Both the position numbers and the translations under genes were made by a program. From NCBI RefSeq assembly GCF_000312045.1, contig NZ_HE978634.1, positions 2,935,849 through 2,999,848 on the forward strand: DNA of 64,000 nt. Reading direction: 5' to 3'. Shown piece after piece: positions 9,714-18,835 of the stretch; the stretch's first letter is position 1; each line of letters begins with the position of its first letter. This DNA comes from Noviherbaspirillum massiliense JC206. Its GTDB lineage: Bacteria > Pseudomonadota > Gammaproteobacteria > Burkholderiales > Burkholderiaceae_D. A model generated the notes under the pieces. That model ran no database searches. It was not told where the DNA came from and worked only from the letters and a program-made list of their open reading frames with translations.

Positions 9714-10978
9714 CACTTCACCTGTTTCTTGAACAGTTCGCGGAATACCGGATAGATATCCGCAGGCGATTCGATCTTCTGCATCGCGAAATGCGGATGC
9801 TGCGCCTGCACCTGGGTGTACTGGTGCCACAGGTTTTGCGGCTCGTCGTCGGTGATCTCGACATAGGCGTAATAGCGCACCATCGGCATGATGGTATTGA
9901 TCAGCAGGTCGCGGCAGGTCACCGAATCGTTGTCCCAGTTGTCGCCATCCGATGCTTGTGCGACATACACGTTCCAGTCGGTATTCACATAGCGCTCGCG
10001 GATGATCTTGGTCAGCAGGTTCAGCGCCGACGACACCACCGTGCCCCCCGATTCGCGCGAATTGAAGAACGCATCCTCGTTGACTTCCGATGCCTGGGTG
10101 TGGTGGCGGATGAACACCACCTCGATCTTTTCGTAGGCGCGCGTCAGGAACAGGTAGAGCAGGATGAAGAAACGCTTGGCTGCATCCTTCTTCGCCTGGT
10201 CCATGGAACCGGACACATCCATCACGCAGAACATCACGGCCTGGCTGGTCGGCTTCGGCACCTTGATGCGATTGCTGTAGCGCAGGTCAATCGGATCGAG
10301 GAAGGGGATCGCTTCCAGCTTGATGCGCAGCTGGCGGATCTCCTTCTTCAGCGCGAGTATCCTGTGGTCATCTTCGAACTCGGTCCGGAGCAACTGCTCC
10401 AGTTCCGCCTCGGCCTCGCGCAGGCGCTTGCGCGACTTGGCGCCGACCGCGATACGGCGGCCGAGCGCTCCGCGCAGCGAGCGCAGGATATGGATGTTCG
10501 ATGTCGTGCCGGACAACTTGAAGCCCGCTCTTTGCTGCTTGAACTCCGTTATCGAAGCGAGCTGGGTTTTTACCAGGTTGGGCAGCTCCAGGTCCTCGAA
10601 GAACACATTCATGAATTCTTCGCGCGACAGCTCGAAAGCGAAATCGTCTTCTGTTATTTCTTCGCTATTGCCGGCCTTCCCCTTGCCGGCACCGCCGCCA
10701 CTCTTCGGACGCTGGAGCTGATCGCCCTTCTGGTACTCCTTGTTGCCCGGCCGTACAACCTCCCATACCCCGCCTTGCGCATGGCCAAAGCTGGGTTCGT
10801 TGATGTCCTTGACCGGAATTGAAACCTTTTCGCCTTTCTCGATCTCGGTGATCGAGCGGCCCTTTACCGCGCGTGCAACTGCATCCTTGATCTGCCCCTT
10901 GTAACGCCGCAAGAAGCGTTCGCGATTGACCGCGGACTTGTTCTTGCTCTGCAAACGCCGGTCGATGAGGTAAGCCAA
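9713..10978 (-). CDS. yeaH: YeaH/YhbH family protein (DUF444, VWA-like), TTG start
   Basis: A 421-residue DUF444 protein. The family start (IDRR then NKS.VNR.RFLRRYK) aligns here with LAYLIDRRLQSKNKSAVNRE, which places initiation at the TTG at 10978 just behind AGGAGG. A longer frame begins with another TTG at 11041 but has no matching homology. The MIDAS-like DVSGSM motif of a von Willebrand A fold sits near the middle, followed by SGGTVVSSAL. It is the middle gene of prkA-yeaH-spoVR and overlaps spoVR by one base. Its likely role is as partner of the PrkA kinase in stress adaptation. Confidence 0.93.
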   Translation of the reverse strand: MAYLIDRRLQSKNKSAVNRERFLRRYKGQIKDAVARAVKGRSITEIEKGEKVSIPVKDINEPSFGHAQGGVWEVVRPGNKEYQKGDQLQRPKSGGGAGKGKAGNSEEITEDDFAFELSREEFMNVFFEDLELPNLVKTQLASITEFKQQRAGFKLSGTTSNIHILRSLRGALGRRIAVGAKSRKRLREAEAELEQLLRTEFEDDHRILALKKEIRQLRIKLEAIPFLDPIDLRYSNRIKVPKPTSQAVMFCVMDVSGSMDQAKKDAAKRFFILLYLFLTRAYEKIEVVFIRHHTQASEVNEDAFFNSRESGGTVVSSALNLLTKIIRERYVNTDWNVYVAQASDGDNWDNDSVTCRDLLINTIMPMVRYYAYVEITDDEPQNLWHQYTQVQAQHPHFAMQKIESPADIYPVFRELFKKQVK

Positions 10979-11049
10979 AATGCCTCCTGCTGGTGGAACT
11001 GCCGTTGGCTGATTGCCTGCTTCAGTTCGCTTCAAATCCAAAATTCTGC

Positions 11050-11162
11050 GTGATACCCCTCACCGTCAAGGAAGGGTTGGGGGTGGAGATGGGTTGCGCT
11101 GTGCGCTAGTCTTTACAAAACCCATCCCCCACCCATCCTCCCCCTTGAAGGGGGAGGAGCAT
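11050..11162. repeat. imperfect GC-rich inverted repeat between prkA and yeaH
   Basis: The left part (about 11070-11095) carries GGGTTGGGGGTGGAGATGGG. The right part (about 11118-11160) carries CCCATCCCCCACCCATCC followed by the short palindrome CCCCCTTGAAGGGGG. The two halves are largely complementary and can fold into a long imperfect hairpin in the mRNA. It fills most of the 205-base gap inside the operon. Confidence 0.6.
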
Positions 11163-11183
11163 TGCCTTTGCTGCCATAGATAC

Positions 11184-13106
11184 TTACGACGACTTCCGTA
11201 CCCGCAGATACCATTCGCACAGCAGTCGCACCTGCTTGGCGGTATAGCCCTTCTCCACCATGCGCGAGACGAATTCCTGGTGCTTGTGCGCATCGTCGGC
11301 GCTCGCCTTCGCATTGAAGGAAATCACCGGAAGCAGGTCTTCGGTGTTCGAGAACATCTTCTTCTCGATCACCGTGCGCAGCTTCTGGTAGCTGGTCCAG
11401 GCCGGGTTCTTGCCGTGGTTCTGGGCCCGCGCGCGCAGCACGAAGTTGACGATCTCGTTGCGGAAGTCCTTCGGATTCGAAATGCCCGCCGGCTTCTCGA
11501 TCTTTTCGAGTTCGCTGTTGAGCGAATCGCGGTCGAAGCTTTCGCCGGTATCCGGATCGCGGTATTCCTGGTCCTGGATCCAGTAATCGGCGAACGTCAC
11601 GTAACGGTCGAAGATGTTCTGGCCGTACTCGGAATAGCTTTCCAGGTAAGCGGTCTGGATTTCCTTGCCGATGAACTCGACATAGCGCTGGGCGAGGTAT
11701 TCCTTGATGTAGGCCAGGTACTTCTGTTCGACTTCCGGCGCGAACTGCTCGCGCTCGATCTGCTGTTCCAGCACATACAGCAGATGCACCGGGTTGGCCG
11801 CGACTTCGGTATTGTCGAAGTTGAAGACCTTGGACAGGATCTTGTAGGCGAAGCGGGTCGACAGGCCGTTCATGCCTTCATCCACACCTGCATAGTCGAC
11901 ATACTCCTGGCGCGACTTGGCCTTCGGGTCAGTGTCCTTCAGGTTTTCGCCGTCATACACCTGCATCTTGGAAAAGATGCTGGAGTTTTCCGGATCCTTC
12001 ATGCGCGACAGCACCGCGAACTGCGCCATCATCTTCAGCGTTCCCGGCGCGCAGGGCGCATTGGCCAGCGAGGAACCCTTGATCAGCTTGTCGTAGATCT
12101 TGACCTCATCGCTCACACGCAGGCAGTACGGCACCTTGACGATATAGATACGGTCGAGGAAAGCTTCGTTGTTCTTGTTGTTGCGGAAGGCTTTCCACTC
12201 CGATTCATTCGAGTGCGCGAGCACCACGCCGTCAAACGGAATCGCACCGAAACCTTCGGTACCCTTGTAGTTGCCTTCCTGGGTCGCGGTCAGCAGCGGA
12301 TGCAGCACCTTGATCGGCGCCTTGAACATTTCGACGAATTCCATCAAGCCCTGGTTCGACAGGCACAGGCCGCCGGAATAGCTGTAGGCATCCGGGTCGT
12401 CCTGGGAATAATCTTCCAGCTTGCGGATGTCGACCTTGCCCACCAGCGAAGAGATGTCCTGGTTGTTTTCGTCGCCCGGCTCGGTCTTCGAAATCGCGAT
12501 CTGCTTCAGCACCGAGGGATAACGCTTGACCACGCGGAACTGGTTGATGTCGCCGTTGAACTCCTGCAGGCGCTTGACGGCCCACGGGCTCGGAATGGTT
12601 TTCAGGTAACGGCGCGGAATGCCGTAGTCTTCTTCGAGAATCGGCCCGTCTTCTTCTTCATTGAACAGGCCCAGTGGCGATTCATTGACGGGCGAACCCT
12701 TGATGGAATAGAAGGGCACGCTTTCCATCAGCTGCTTGAGCTTTTCAGCGATGGAGGATTTGCCGCCGCCCACCGGACCCAGCAGGTAGAGCACCTGCTT
12801 GCGTTCTTCCAGGCCCTGAGCCGCGTGACGAAAATAGGATACGACCTGCTCGATGACCTCTTCCATTCCGTAGAACTCGCGGAATGCGGGATATATTTTT
12901 ATTACCTTGTTGGCGAAGATGCGCGACAGCCGCGGATCATGACGCGTGTCGAGCAGCTCCGGCTCGCCGATCGCTTCCAGCATGCGTTCGGCCGCAGAGG
13001 CATAAGCGAGTCGGTCACGCTTGCACAACTCCAGATATTCTTGCAGGGAGTATTCCTCTTCCCGAGTCCGCTCATACCGTGCTGCGTAGTTGTCAAAGAT
13101 TTTCAT
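11184..13106 (-). CDS. prkA: PrkA family serine protein kinase / AAA+ protein
   Basis: A 640-residue protein, the same length as E. coli YeaG. The N-terminal AAA+-like domain has the Walker A loop GPVGGGKSS at 110-118; the C-terminal part is the PrkA kinase-like domain. Both are complete. Start at 13106 matches the family N-terminus (MKIFDNYAARYERTR) and has AAAGGA upstream; the longer frame is AT-rich leader. In E. coli yeaG-yeaH is RpoS- and nitrogen-stress-controlled and the protein phosphorylates or remodels partners in the cytoplasm. Here it leads an operon with yeaH and spoVR. Confidence 0.95.
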   Translation of the reverse strand: MKIFDNYAARYERTREEEYSLQEYLELCKRDRLAYASAAERMLEAIGEPELLDTRHDPRLSRIFANKVIKIYPAFREFYGMEEVIEQVVSYFRHAAQGLEERKQVLYLLGPVGGGKSSIAEKLKQLMESVPFYSIKGSPVNESPLGLFNEEEDGPILEEDYGIPRRYLKTIPSPWAVKRLQEFNGDINQFRVVKRYPSVLKQIAISKTEPGDENNQDISSLVGKVDIRKLEDYSQDDPDAYSYSGGLCLSNQGLMEFVEMFKAPIKVLHPLLTATQEGNYKGTEGFGAIPFDGVVLAHSNESEWKAFRNNKNNEAFLDRIYIVKVPYCLRVSDEVKIYDKLIKGSSLANAPCAPGTLKMMAQFAVLSRMKDPENSSIFSKMQVYDGENLKDTDPKAKSRQEYVDYAGVDEGMNGLSTRFAYKILSKVFNFDNTEVAANPVHLLYVLEQQIEREQFAPEVEQKYLAYIKEYLAQRYVEFIGKEIQTAYLESYSEYGQNIFDRYVTFADYWIQDQEYRDPDTGESFDRDSLNSELEKIEKPAGISNPKDFRNEIVNFVLRARAQNHGKNPAWTSYQKLRTVIEKKMFSNTEDLLPVISFNAKASADDAHKHQEFVSRMVEKGYTAKQVRLLCEWYLRVRKSS

Positions 13107-13673
13107 GTAAGGTCCTTTGATGAAAGTCCAGCGGTCATTAGGTGTCGGATTGAGAGATAAGTTTCCACTCCGCAAGTCAAATATACGCCGCGTTTTCTCT
13201 AGGCGGGTGGAAATGTTGCGCAAAAAAACGCCTATTTTTTTCGAGCGGAAGAAGTTGAAAAATTGGCTTATCACTTCGTATTTTCAAAGCGATATTTCTT
13301 CCGCATTTATTTGCAAAATACGGGAGCCGGCGAGAAACTTTTCCGCGCGATGCTTGTCGTGTTTCGCCAATTTTTATTTATCGAACAAGCGTGCTGCGTA
13401 TGCAAGACGAGCTTTATTTTTCTTTTAAGCGCTCGTCGGAAATGCAGGCGTAATGATCTTTATACGCCTGCCGCACAGATCGATGATTGAATGAATTGAA
13501 TGTGAATCCGGACGCTGATCGGCCTTTGCGCAACGATGACTCGCGCTTGCGCCGAACAACGCCCATGATGCAGGATCGCGCGAAGCATCCTCCCATGACT
13601 GCGTCGCGCATTGAAGAAACGCGGCCGCGTGCATATTGGAGTCACGCAGCTGCGAGTGGATGCAACCAAGGCA
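13107..13673. other. 567-base AT-richer control region upstream of prkA
   Basis: This is the largest gene-free block on this side of the window, between the AsmA-like gene's stop and the prkA start, both on the minus strand. The prkA-proximal half is rich in A/T runs, unlike the surroundings, and should hold the operon promoter. I could not fit a convincing sigma-70 or sigma-54 consensus by eye. A plus-strand frame at 13487-13888 runs into the opposing gene and lacks a ribosome site, so it is not called. Confidence 0.5.
13444..13471 (-). terminator. 9-bp hairpin downstream of the AsmA-like gene
   Basis: Arms GCAGGCGTA (13444-13452) and TACGCCTGC (13463-13471) are perfectly complementary with a 10-base A/T-rich loop. 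A second possible stem, GACGAGC/GCTCGTC, lies next to it at about 13408-13438 with an A/T-rich loop. Neither has a clean U-run, so termination is plausible but not proven. Confidence 0.4.
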
Positions 13674-16082
13674 CTACTTGCGGAACAAACCCTTCAATTG
13701 TTCCTGCAGTTTTTCCTGCACCTTGCCTTTCTGGTCACCGAGCGCCTTCTGCGCTTTCGATTGCAATTCTTCCTTGCGCTCGTCGAGTTTCTGCTTCGCG
13801 AGTTCACTTGCCAGACCGGCAAAATCAACCCTCCAGCCTATCGCATCGAACGGTCCCGACAGCCGCACCGGCACCGTCACGCCCTTGAGCGCCTGCAGCT
13901 CCGGACCGCCCTGGCCTTGCAGCGACGATACCACGGTGGTGCGCACCAGGTAGTCGAGCTTGCTTTCGCCGATGTTGATGTCGCCCGCGCCGCCAATCCG
14001 GAACAAGGGTGACTTGAGGTTCAGGTCCTCGTTGTGGGCAACGCCGTTGGTGATGCGGAAACTGCCGCTGAATTCGCTGAAGTCGGTTTTTTCCGTCGCC
14101 GAGCCGGTACCGGTCTGCGGTGCTTCATTGCCGCGCAAGGCGCCAATCTTCGCTTTCGCGTTGCGGATGACTTGCGCGATATTCACGCCACGCACTGCAC
14201 CATCGCGCAGCGAGAGGCTCGTGTTGCCGTTCAAGCCTTTCTTCATCTGGCTGACGGTCGCGCCGCTCGCCGTCACATCCAGCTGCACATTGCCCTTGCC
14301 TTCTATTTGCTCCTTGCCGATCGCATCCTTCAGCAAAGGACCGATGTTGATGCCGGACAGGTTCTGGCGCACGGCAATGCGCGGCGGCGTACTGGCCGTG
14401 GCCGACAGCGAACCGGCCACGCTGCCGCCATACAGATTCGCTGCGAGCGGATTAATGTCGGCCTTGCCATTGGCTGCATGCAGGTCGGCGCGCACATTCG
14501 CCATGCGGACATTCGCCGCCTTCAGCGCGCCGATGCGCAGCTTGCCCTCGGCTTGCAGCTTGTGCAAGGCCGACAAGTCCAGCGGCTGTTCCGGCGCCCC
14601 GCCCTTTGAAGTCTCCGTCTGAGGCGCCGCTGCGGCCGTCTTGCGCTTGTACCGGTCAAGGTCGATCTGGTCGATGCCGATGTCAAAGTTGTAGGCAGCA
14701 GGCGAGAATTTCGTCAGCCCGAGTTTCGCGTCGAAGTTGCTCTGATCGAGCTTGCCCTTGAGCACGGCTGCCAGCGTCTGCTTGTCGAGATTGGCATTGG
14801 CGTTGCCGTCGGCCTTGAAATCCAGCATGCCGCCGCCCGGATTCGGCAGCCTGAAAGCGGCGGCGATCTTCGGCAAGCTGATCGTCTTTGCGGTCATGTC
14901 GGCGGTGAACGGCGTGGTGAGCTCGCCGTCGAGCGCGGTATCGCTCTGTTTGCCGGACAGCGTGAGACGCAGCTGCGGCGACGAGAACAGCAGCTTGTCG
15001 ATATTGCCTTCCAGCGCGGCGGCAAGTTTTGCCTTCGCGTCAAGCTTGTCTTCCCGTATCGCCACGTCGAGCGCGAGCGATGGAATCTTGAAGGCTTGCG
15101 GCGAGCCTTCGAACGAGGGTGCGCTGAAGTTCGCATTGATGGTGCGTGCGCCTTCACTCATCCGCGCGTCGCCGCTCAGCTTGCCGCCGCTGACCTGCTT
15201 GTCGGTGATGGCAAGCTTGGGCGCATCGAACTTTGCTTCGATCGATCGCCCCGCCTGCTTGCCGCTGATGCTGAACTGAATGCCGTCCAGGGCAAAACGC
15301 TTGTGCTCGGGATCGAGGTCGGCATCGCCGGCTGCCTTGAGCACCAGGTCGCTGAAGTCGGCCAGCCTGCCCTTGACTTGCGCATCCAGCCCCTTCAATG
15401 CGTATTGCTTTCTCACGGTATCCATGGTGAAGCCGGTTTTCACATCCACCCTGGCGTTGACGGCCGGCTTGTCGCCGCTGACATCGGCGCTCAGCTGCAG
15501 CTTGCTCGGCACGCCATTGGCAATCCGGCCAGTTTCCAGGTTCAGGTTGGCGAGTTCGATCTTGCGTTCCTGCTGCTGGTCGTCATACAGGATGCGGGAA
15601 TTGGTAATGTCAATGCCGTCGATGTCGAGTCGGACCGGCTGCTGCTTTGACTGGTCAGCCTGCTCCGCCGGCTTTTCCTTATCCTTGGACAGCAGGTCGT
15701 CGAAATTGCTCGTCCCATCCTTGAAGCGCCGGATATTGGCTTGCAGCCCGTCGATCTGCACCTTGTCGACCACCACCTGCTTCGACAGCAAGGGAATCAG
15801 GGCCAGCGATACTTTCGCGCCGTCGATCGATGCGAACTCGGTGTTGCTGTTGTGTTCCGTGATGCTGGCCTTGCCGAGCTTGCCGCCAATCTTGGGAAAG
15901 AATGTGAGCTTGATGTCACCCGGGATGGCGAGCGTACGCTGCGTCTTTTCCTGCACCAGGCGAATGATCTGCGGCTTGTAGGCGTTGGGATCGAAGGTGG
16001 CGGCAATGATGGCCGCGCCGATCAGCAGCAGTACGATCAGCGAAGCAATGGCAATGGCGATGTATTTGACGATTTTCGGCAT
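13674..16082 (-). CDS. AsmA family protein
   Basis: An 802-residue protein with an N-terminal membrane anchor (about residues 6-28, IAIAIASLIVLLLIGAAII). The conserved FDPNAYKPQIIRLVQEKTQR start of the AsmA domain follows, then long beta-rich repeats and a C-terminal AsmA_2 region (NTSLSLRDGAVRGVNIAQVI). The C-terminus is charged and helical (SELAKQKLDERKEEL). AsmA-like proteins resemble VPS13-type lipid-transfer bridges and affect outer-membrane lipid homeostasis from the periplasm. Start at 16082 is fixed by the anchor; it begins 1 base after the mnmC stop, so the two genes are coupled. Confidence 0.88.
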   Translation of the reverse strand: MPKIVKYIAIAIASLIVLLLIGAAIIAATFDPNAYKPQIIRLVQEKTQRTLAIPGDIKLTFFPKIGGKLGKASITEHNSNTEFASIDGAKVSLALIPLLSKQVVVDKVQIDGLQANIRRFKDGTSNFDDLLSKDKEKPAEQADQSKQQPVRLDIDGIDITNSRILYDDQQQERKIELANLNLETGRIANGVPSKLQLSADVSGDKPAVNARVDVKTGFTMDTVRKQYALKGLDAQVKGRLADFSDLVLKAAGDADLDPEHKRFALDGIQFSISGKQAGRSIEAKFDAPKLAITDKQVSGGKLSGDARMSEGARTINANFSAPSFEGSPQAFKIPSLALDVAIREDKLDAKAKLAAALEGNIDKLLFSSPQLRLTLSGKQSDTALDGELTTPFTADMTAKTISLPKIAAAFRLPNPGGGMLDFKADGNANANLDKQTLAAVLKGKLDQSNFDAKLGLTKFSPAAYNFDIGIDQIDLDRYKRKTAAAAPQTETSKGGAPEQPLDLSALHKLQAEGKLRIGALKAANVRMANVRADLHAANGKADINPLAANLYGGSVAGSLSATASTPPRIAVRQNLSGINIGPLLKDAIGKEQIEGKGNVQLDVTASGATVSQMKKGLNGNTSLSLRDGAVRGVNIAQVIRNAKAKIGALRGNEAPQTGTGSATEKTDFSEFSGSFRITNGVAHNEDLNLKSPLFRIGGAGDINIGESKLDYLVRTTVVSSLQGQGGPELQALKGVTVPVRLSGPFDAIGWRVDFAGLASELAKQKLDERKEELQSKAQKALGDQKGKVQEKLQEQLKGLFRK

Positions 16083-16083
16083 G

Positions 16084-18021
16084 TCATTCTCGTGAAGAAG
16101 TGCTCGGCGTCGCAATGTCGCCGCGACGATAAGCTTTTAGCAAAAAACGGGCCGGATCAAGCGCTTCGGCGAGCCGGCGTTCTATCGGCAAGGGTTCCGC
16201 ATTCAGTTGGGCAGCCAGCAACTCGGCCGCAAAGGGTGCCCACACCAGCCCGCGCGAACCATAGGCCAGCAAGCCATGCAAGCCCGGCAGGCGCGGCACG
16301 TCACGCAGGCGACTGCCCGTGATCGCCTCGTCCGCAGCCGGCAGTGCGCCGACCAGCGGCAGGCGATCGGGCGCAACGGTGCGGAACCCGACGCGGCCGG
16401 CGAGTGGCGCTTGCGCATTCTGCTGCGCCGCATCCGGCAGGATGTGCGCCAGGCGCGCGAGGTTTTCCTGCTGACTGGCCTGCCGCAACTGCGGATCGCC
16501 ATCGAAATCATAAGAGGCCCCGACACAGCAGATGCCTTGCGAAGGCCGGGTCACATACCCGTCGCCACATACTACCACCGGCAATTCGGGCAGAGCCGTC
16601 GCGGGCAGATGCATGACCTGGCCGCGCACTGCCTGCAGCGGCAGTTGCGCAGCCTGAGGAAAGAGCGCCGTGCTGGCGCCGGTTGCAAGGATCACGACCG
16701 GGGCCTGCGCAAGTACAGTGTCCCCGCCATCGCGCACCTGCCAGCATGCCCCGTCATGCTCAAGTTGCACGGCCGTATGCGCGAAACGGCGCTCGAGGCG
16801 GTCGCCGCAGGCCGCGAGCAGCGCTTCGCACAGGCTGGCGGGATATACCCAGCCGCCGCGGGGAAACAGCCAGCCACCCTGCTTCAGCGGCTGGCCCAGC
16901 AGGCTTGATGCGGCAGGACCGTCGAGCCATTGCGCGAATTCCGGCGGATAGCGGTGGCTGGCGTCGATCTGCCGTTGTACCTGCTCATCCGCGGCATCGT
17001 CCGCCAGCTGCAGCACGCCGCAGGCTTCACCGGAAAATGCGCGGCCAATGCCGCCGAGCTGCGACCAGCATTGCAGGGCAAACAGATAGGCGGCGCGTAG
17101 CAGTTGCGAGCTCGGATTGTCATCCTTCGAAATCAGCGGCTTCACAACGCCGGCGAGGTTGCCGGAAGCTTCCTGGGCCGGCGCTGCATGGCGCTCGATC
17201 AGCGTCAGGCGCCAGCCGCGCGCCGCCAGCCGCTCGCAGGCGGCGCTGCCGGCGAGGCCGGCGCCGATCACGATTGCGTGGCGGTCGGCCGGAACATCGC
17301 GGTGAGTGGTTTGCCAGCGCGGTGCAAAGCGGGCGCTCAGCATTTCCCGCTTGCGGCCGAAGCCCGGCGGCTTTTCGCAGGCGAAACCGGCTTGCGTCAG
17401 CGCCTTGCGAACCGGCGTCGACACGGTATAGGTGGCAAGCGTGGCCTCCTGTGCCGCCAGCCGGTTAAGGCGTTCCAGCAATTGCGGCGCCCACATGTCA
17501 GGATTTTTAGACGGCGAAAAGCCGTCGAGATAGAAGGCGTCGACGCTGGCATCGATTTGCGGAATGCAATCGCGCACGTCGCCGAACACCAGAGTCAGGA
17601 TGATCCGCCCGCCATCGAGCAGCAGGCGGTGGAAGCCGGCGATCAGCGGCGGCCACGCGGCGCGCAATTCGGCGGACAGCGGCGCCAGCTCCGGCCAGCG
17701 GGCATGCAGGGTGGCGAGATCGGGCACGGCGAAGGGGTGCTTTTCCAGCGCAAGGTAATGCAGTTGCGCTGGCCGGGCCGGGTCTTCGCGCAGCGCTGCC
17801 CAGGTTGCAAGGAAATTCAGCCCCAGGCCGAAGCCGGTTTCCAGGATGGTGAAATGCTGCCTGGCGCGCCAGCGTTCCGGCAGCCGGTTCCCTTTCAGGA
17901 ACACGTGCCGGGCCTGTCCGAGGCCGCCGTCGGCGGAGTGGTACACGTCGCCGAATGCGGCGGCATAGGGCACGTCTTCGACGAAGGCGAGCGTGGCTGG
18001 AACGAGAGGCGTGTGCAGCAT
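16084..18021 (-). CDS. mnmC: bifunctional tRNA mnm5s2U biosynthesis protein MnmC
   Basis: A 645-residue fusion. The N-terminal MnmC2 methyltransferase has the SAM site ETGFGLGLNFLATW and DAFYLDGFSPSKNPDMW. The C-terminal MnmC1 FAD oxidase has the Rossmann motif AIVIGAGLAGSAACERLA and a closing HGLLAYGSRGLVWAP. It converts cmnm5(s2)U34 through nm5 to mnm5(s2)U in tRNA wobble positions. The ATG at 18021 gives LVPATLAF, the usual N-terminus; a GTG at 18069 would add 16 residues and has a slightly better upstream GGGACG, so the start is uncertain. Confidence 0.93.
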   Translation of the reverse strand: MLHTPLVPATLAFVEDVPYAAAFGDVYHSADGGLGQARHVFLKGNRLPERWRARQHFTILETGFGLGLNFLATWAALREDPARPAQLHYLALEKHPFAVPDLATLHARWPELAPLSAELRAAWPPLIAGFHRLLLDGGRIILTLVFGDVRDCIPQIDASVDAFYLDGFSPSKNPDMWAPQLLERLNRLAAQEATLATYTVSTPVRKALTQAGFACEKPPGFGRKREMLSARFAPRWQTTHRDVPADRHAIVIGAGLAGSAACERLAARGWRLTLIERHAAPAQEASGNLAGVVKPLISKDDNPSSQLLRAAYLFALQCWSQLGGIGRAFSGEACGVLQLADDAADEQVQRQIDASHRYPPEFAQWLDGPAASSLLGQPLKQGGWLFPRGGWVYPASLCEALLAACGDRLERRFAHTAVQLEHDGACWQVRDGGDTVLAQAPVVILATGASTALFPQAAQLPLQAVRGQVMHLPATALPELPVVVCGDGYVTRPSQGICCVGASYDFDGDPQLRQASQQENLARLAHILPDAAQQNAQAPLAGRVGFRTVAPDRLPLVGALPAADEAITGSRLRDVPRLPGLHGLLAYGSRGLVWAPFAAELLAAQLNAEPLPIERRLAEALDPARFLLKAYRRGDIATPSTSSRE

Positions 18022-18208
18022 GAATTCGTTGGCAGTCGGATAAGTCAAATGCGTAGTATCGAGGTACACTTGCGTCCCGAAAGAGGGGCGGGCAGGCAGA
18101 ACGGCCGCGCATGCGATTGGCCTTGCTCAATCGGCAGGCGCATGGCCTTGAGATAATGAATCTTGCCTAGCGCCGGATACCATTCAAACATCAGCATTAT
18201 CAAGCGAA

Positions 18209-18697
18209 ATGAACCGTTCCAGAAACGCAGCAGCATCCAAGACAGCCTCCGATCGCCCGCCGTATGCGGTCCGCAATTCGAAAATCCACGGCAACGGCGT
18301 ATTCGCCACGCGCAAGATCCCGGCCGGGACGTTCATTATCGAATATGCGGGCGAGCGCATCAGCTGGAAGGAAACGCTCAAGCGCGAGAATGCCAAGCCG
18401 GCCGATTGCTACCATACCTTTTTCTTCAGCCTGGACAACGGACGCATCATCGACGGCGGCAGCAACGGCAATGATGCGCGCTGGATCAATCATTCCTGCA
18501 ATCCCAATTGCGAGGCGCGGGAAGAAGACGGCCGCATCTTGATCTACGCCCTGCGCGACATCAAGCGTGGCGAAGAACTGAACTACGACTACGGGCTGGT
18601 GCTCGAGGAGCGCCACACGCCCAAGCTCAAGCGCGCCTATGCCTGCCTGTGCGGCGCGGAAAACTGCCGCAAGACCATGCTCGCACCCAAGCGCTGA
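18209..18697 (+). CDS. SET domain protein-lysine methyltransferase-like protein
   Basis: A 162-residue protein that is almost only a SET domain. The N-terminal part has HGNGVFATRKIPAGTFIIEYAGE, the cofactor/catalytic knot has RWINHSCNPNCEA (NHSCNPN at 94-100) and ELNYDY at 123-128. A post-SET cysteine cluster follows: CLC plus Cys153 in ENC (Cys146, Cys148, Cys153), which with Cys97 can bind zinc. SET enzymes transfer methyl groups from SAM to lysine. It is divergent from mnmC. The substrate is unknown; small bacterial SET proteins are reported to act on host or on nucleoid and ribosomal proteins. Confidence 0.9.
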   Translation: MNRSRNAAASKTASDRPPYAVRNSKIHGNGVFATRKIPAGTFIIEYAGERISWKETLKRENAKPADCYHTFFFSLDNGRIIDGGSNGNDARWINHSCNPNCEAREEDGRILIYALRDIKRGEELNYDYGLVLEERHTPKLKRAYACLCGAENCRKTMLAPKR

Positions 18698-18727
18698 GCT
18701 TGCCCAGCCAAAGATGGCCGCTTAGAA

Positions 18728-18834
18728 CGAATTTCAATATGCCATGGTGAAGCAGGGAGCGCCGTGCGCACCATGGAATCCCGGTGCGCACGGCGCTCCC
18801 TGCTTTCTTTCCCTTTCAGGCTTGTGGAAACCGC
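18728..18834 (-). repeat. dispersed composite palindrome, copy B
   Basis: Perfect 20-bp stem (18753-18772 with 18783-18802) around the loop ATGGAATCCC, each arm containing an inner GGTGCG/CGCACC-type palindrome. Shares its left flank CGAATTTCAAT and its right flank (CCCTTTCAGG and GGAAACCGC) with copy A. Its right edge ends one base before the azlD stop codon on the minus strand. Confidence 0.85.
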
Positions 18835-18835
18835 A

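Noticed and set aside
11050-11162. Rho-independent terminator between prkA and yeaH
   Set aside because: The inverted repeat is imperfect and has no T-run, and the family is known as an operon; treated as a repeat that might only attenuate.
13487-13888. A 133-codon plus-strand ORF at the end of the AsmA gene
   Set aside because: Overlaps the AsmA gene's end in antisense and lacks a ribosome site.
8025-18834. Insertion sequence or MITE ends
   Set aside because: No transposase, no target-site duplication and the shared copies are placed at gene ends; a REP-like palindrome fits better.
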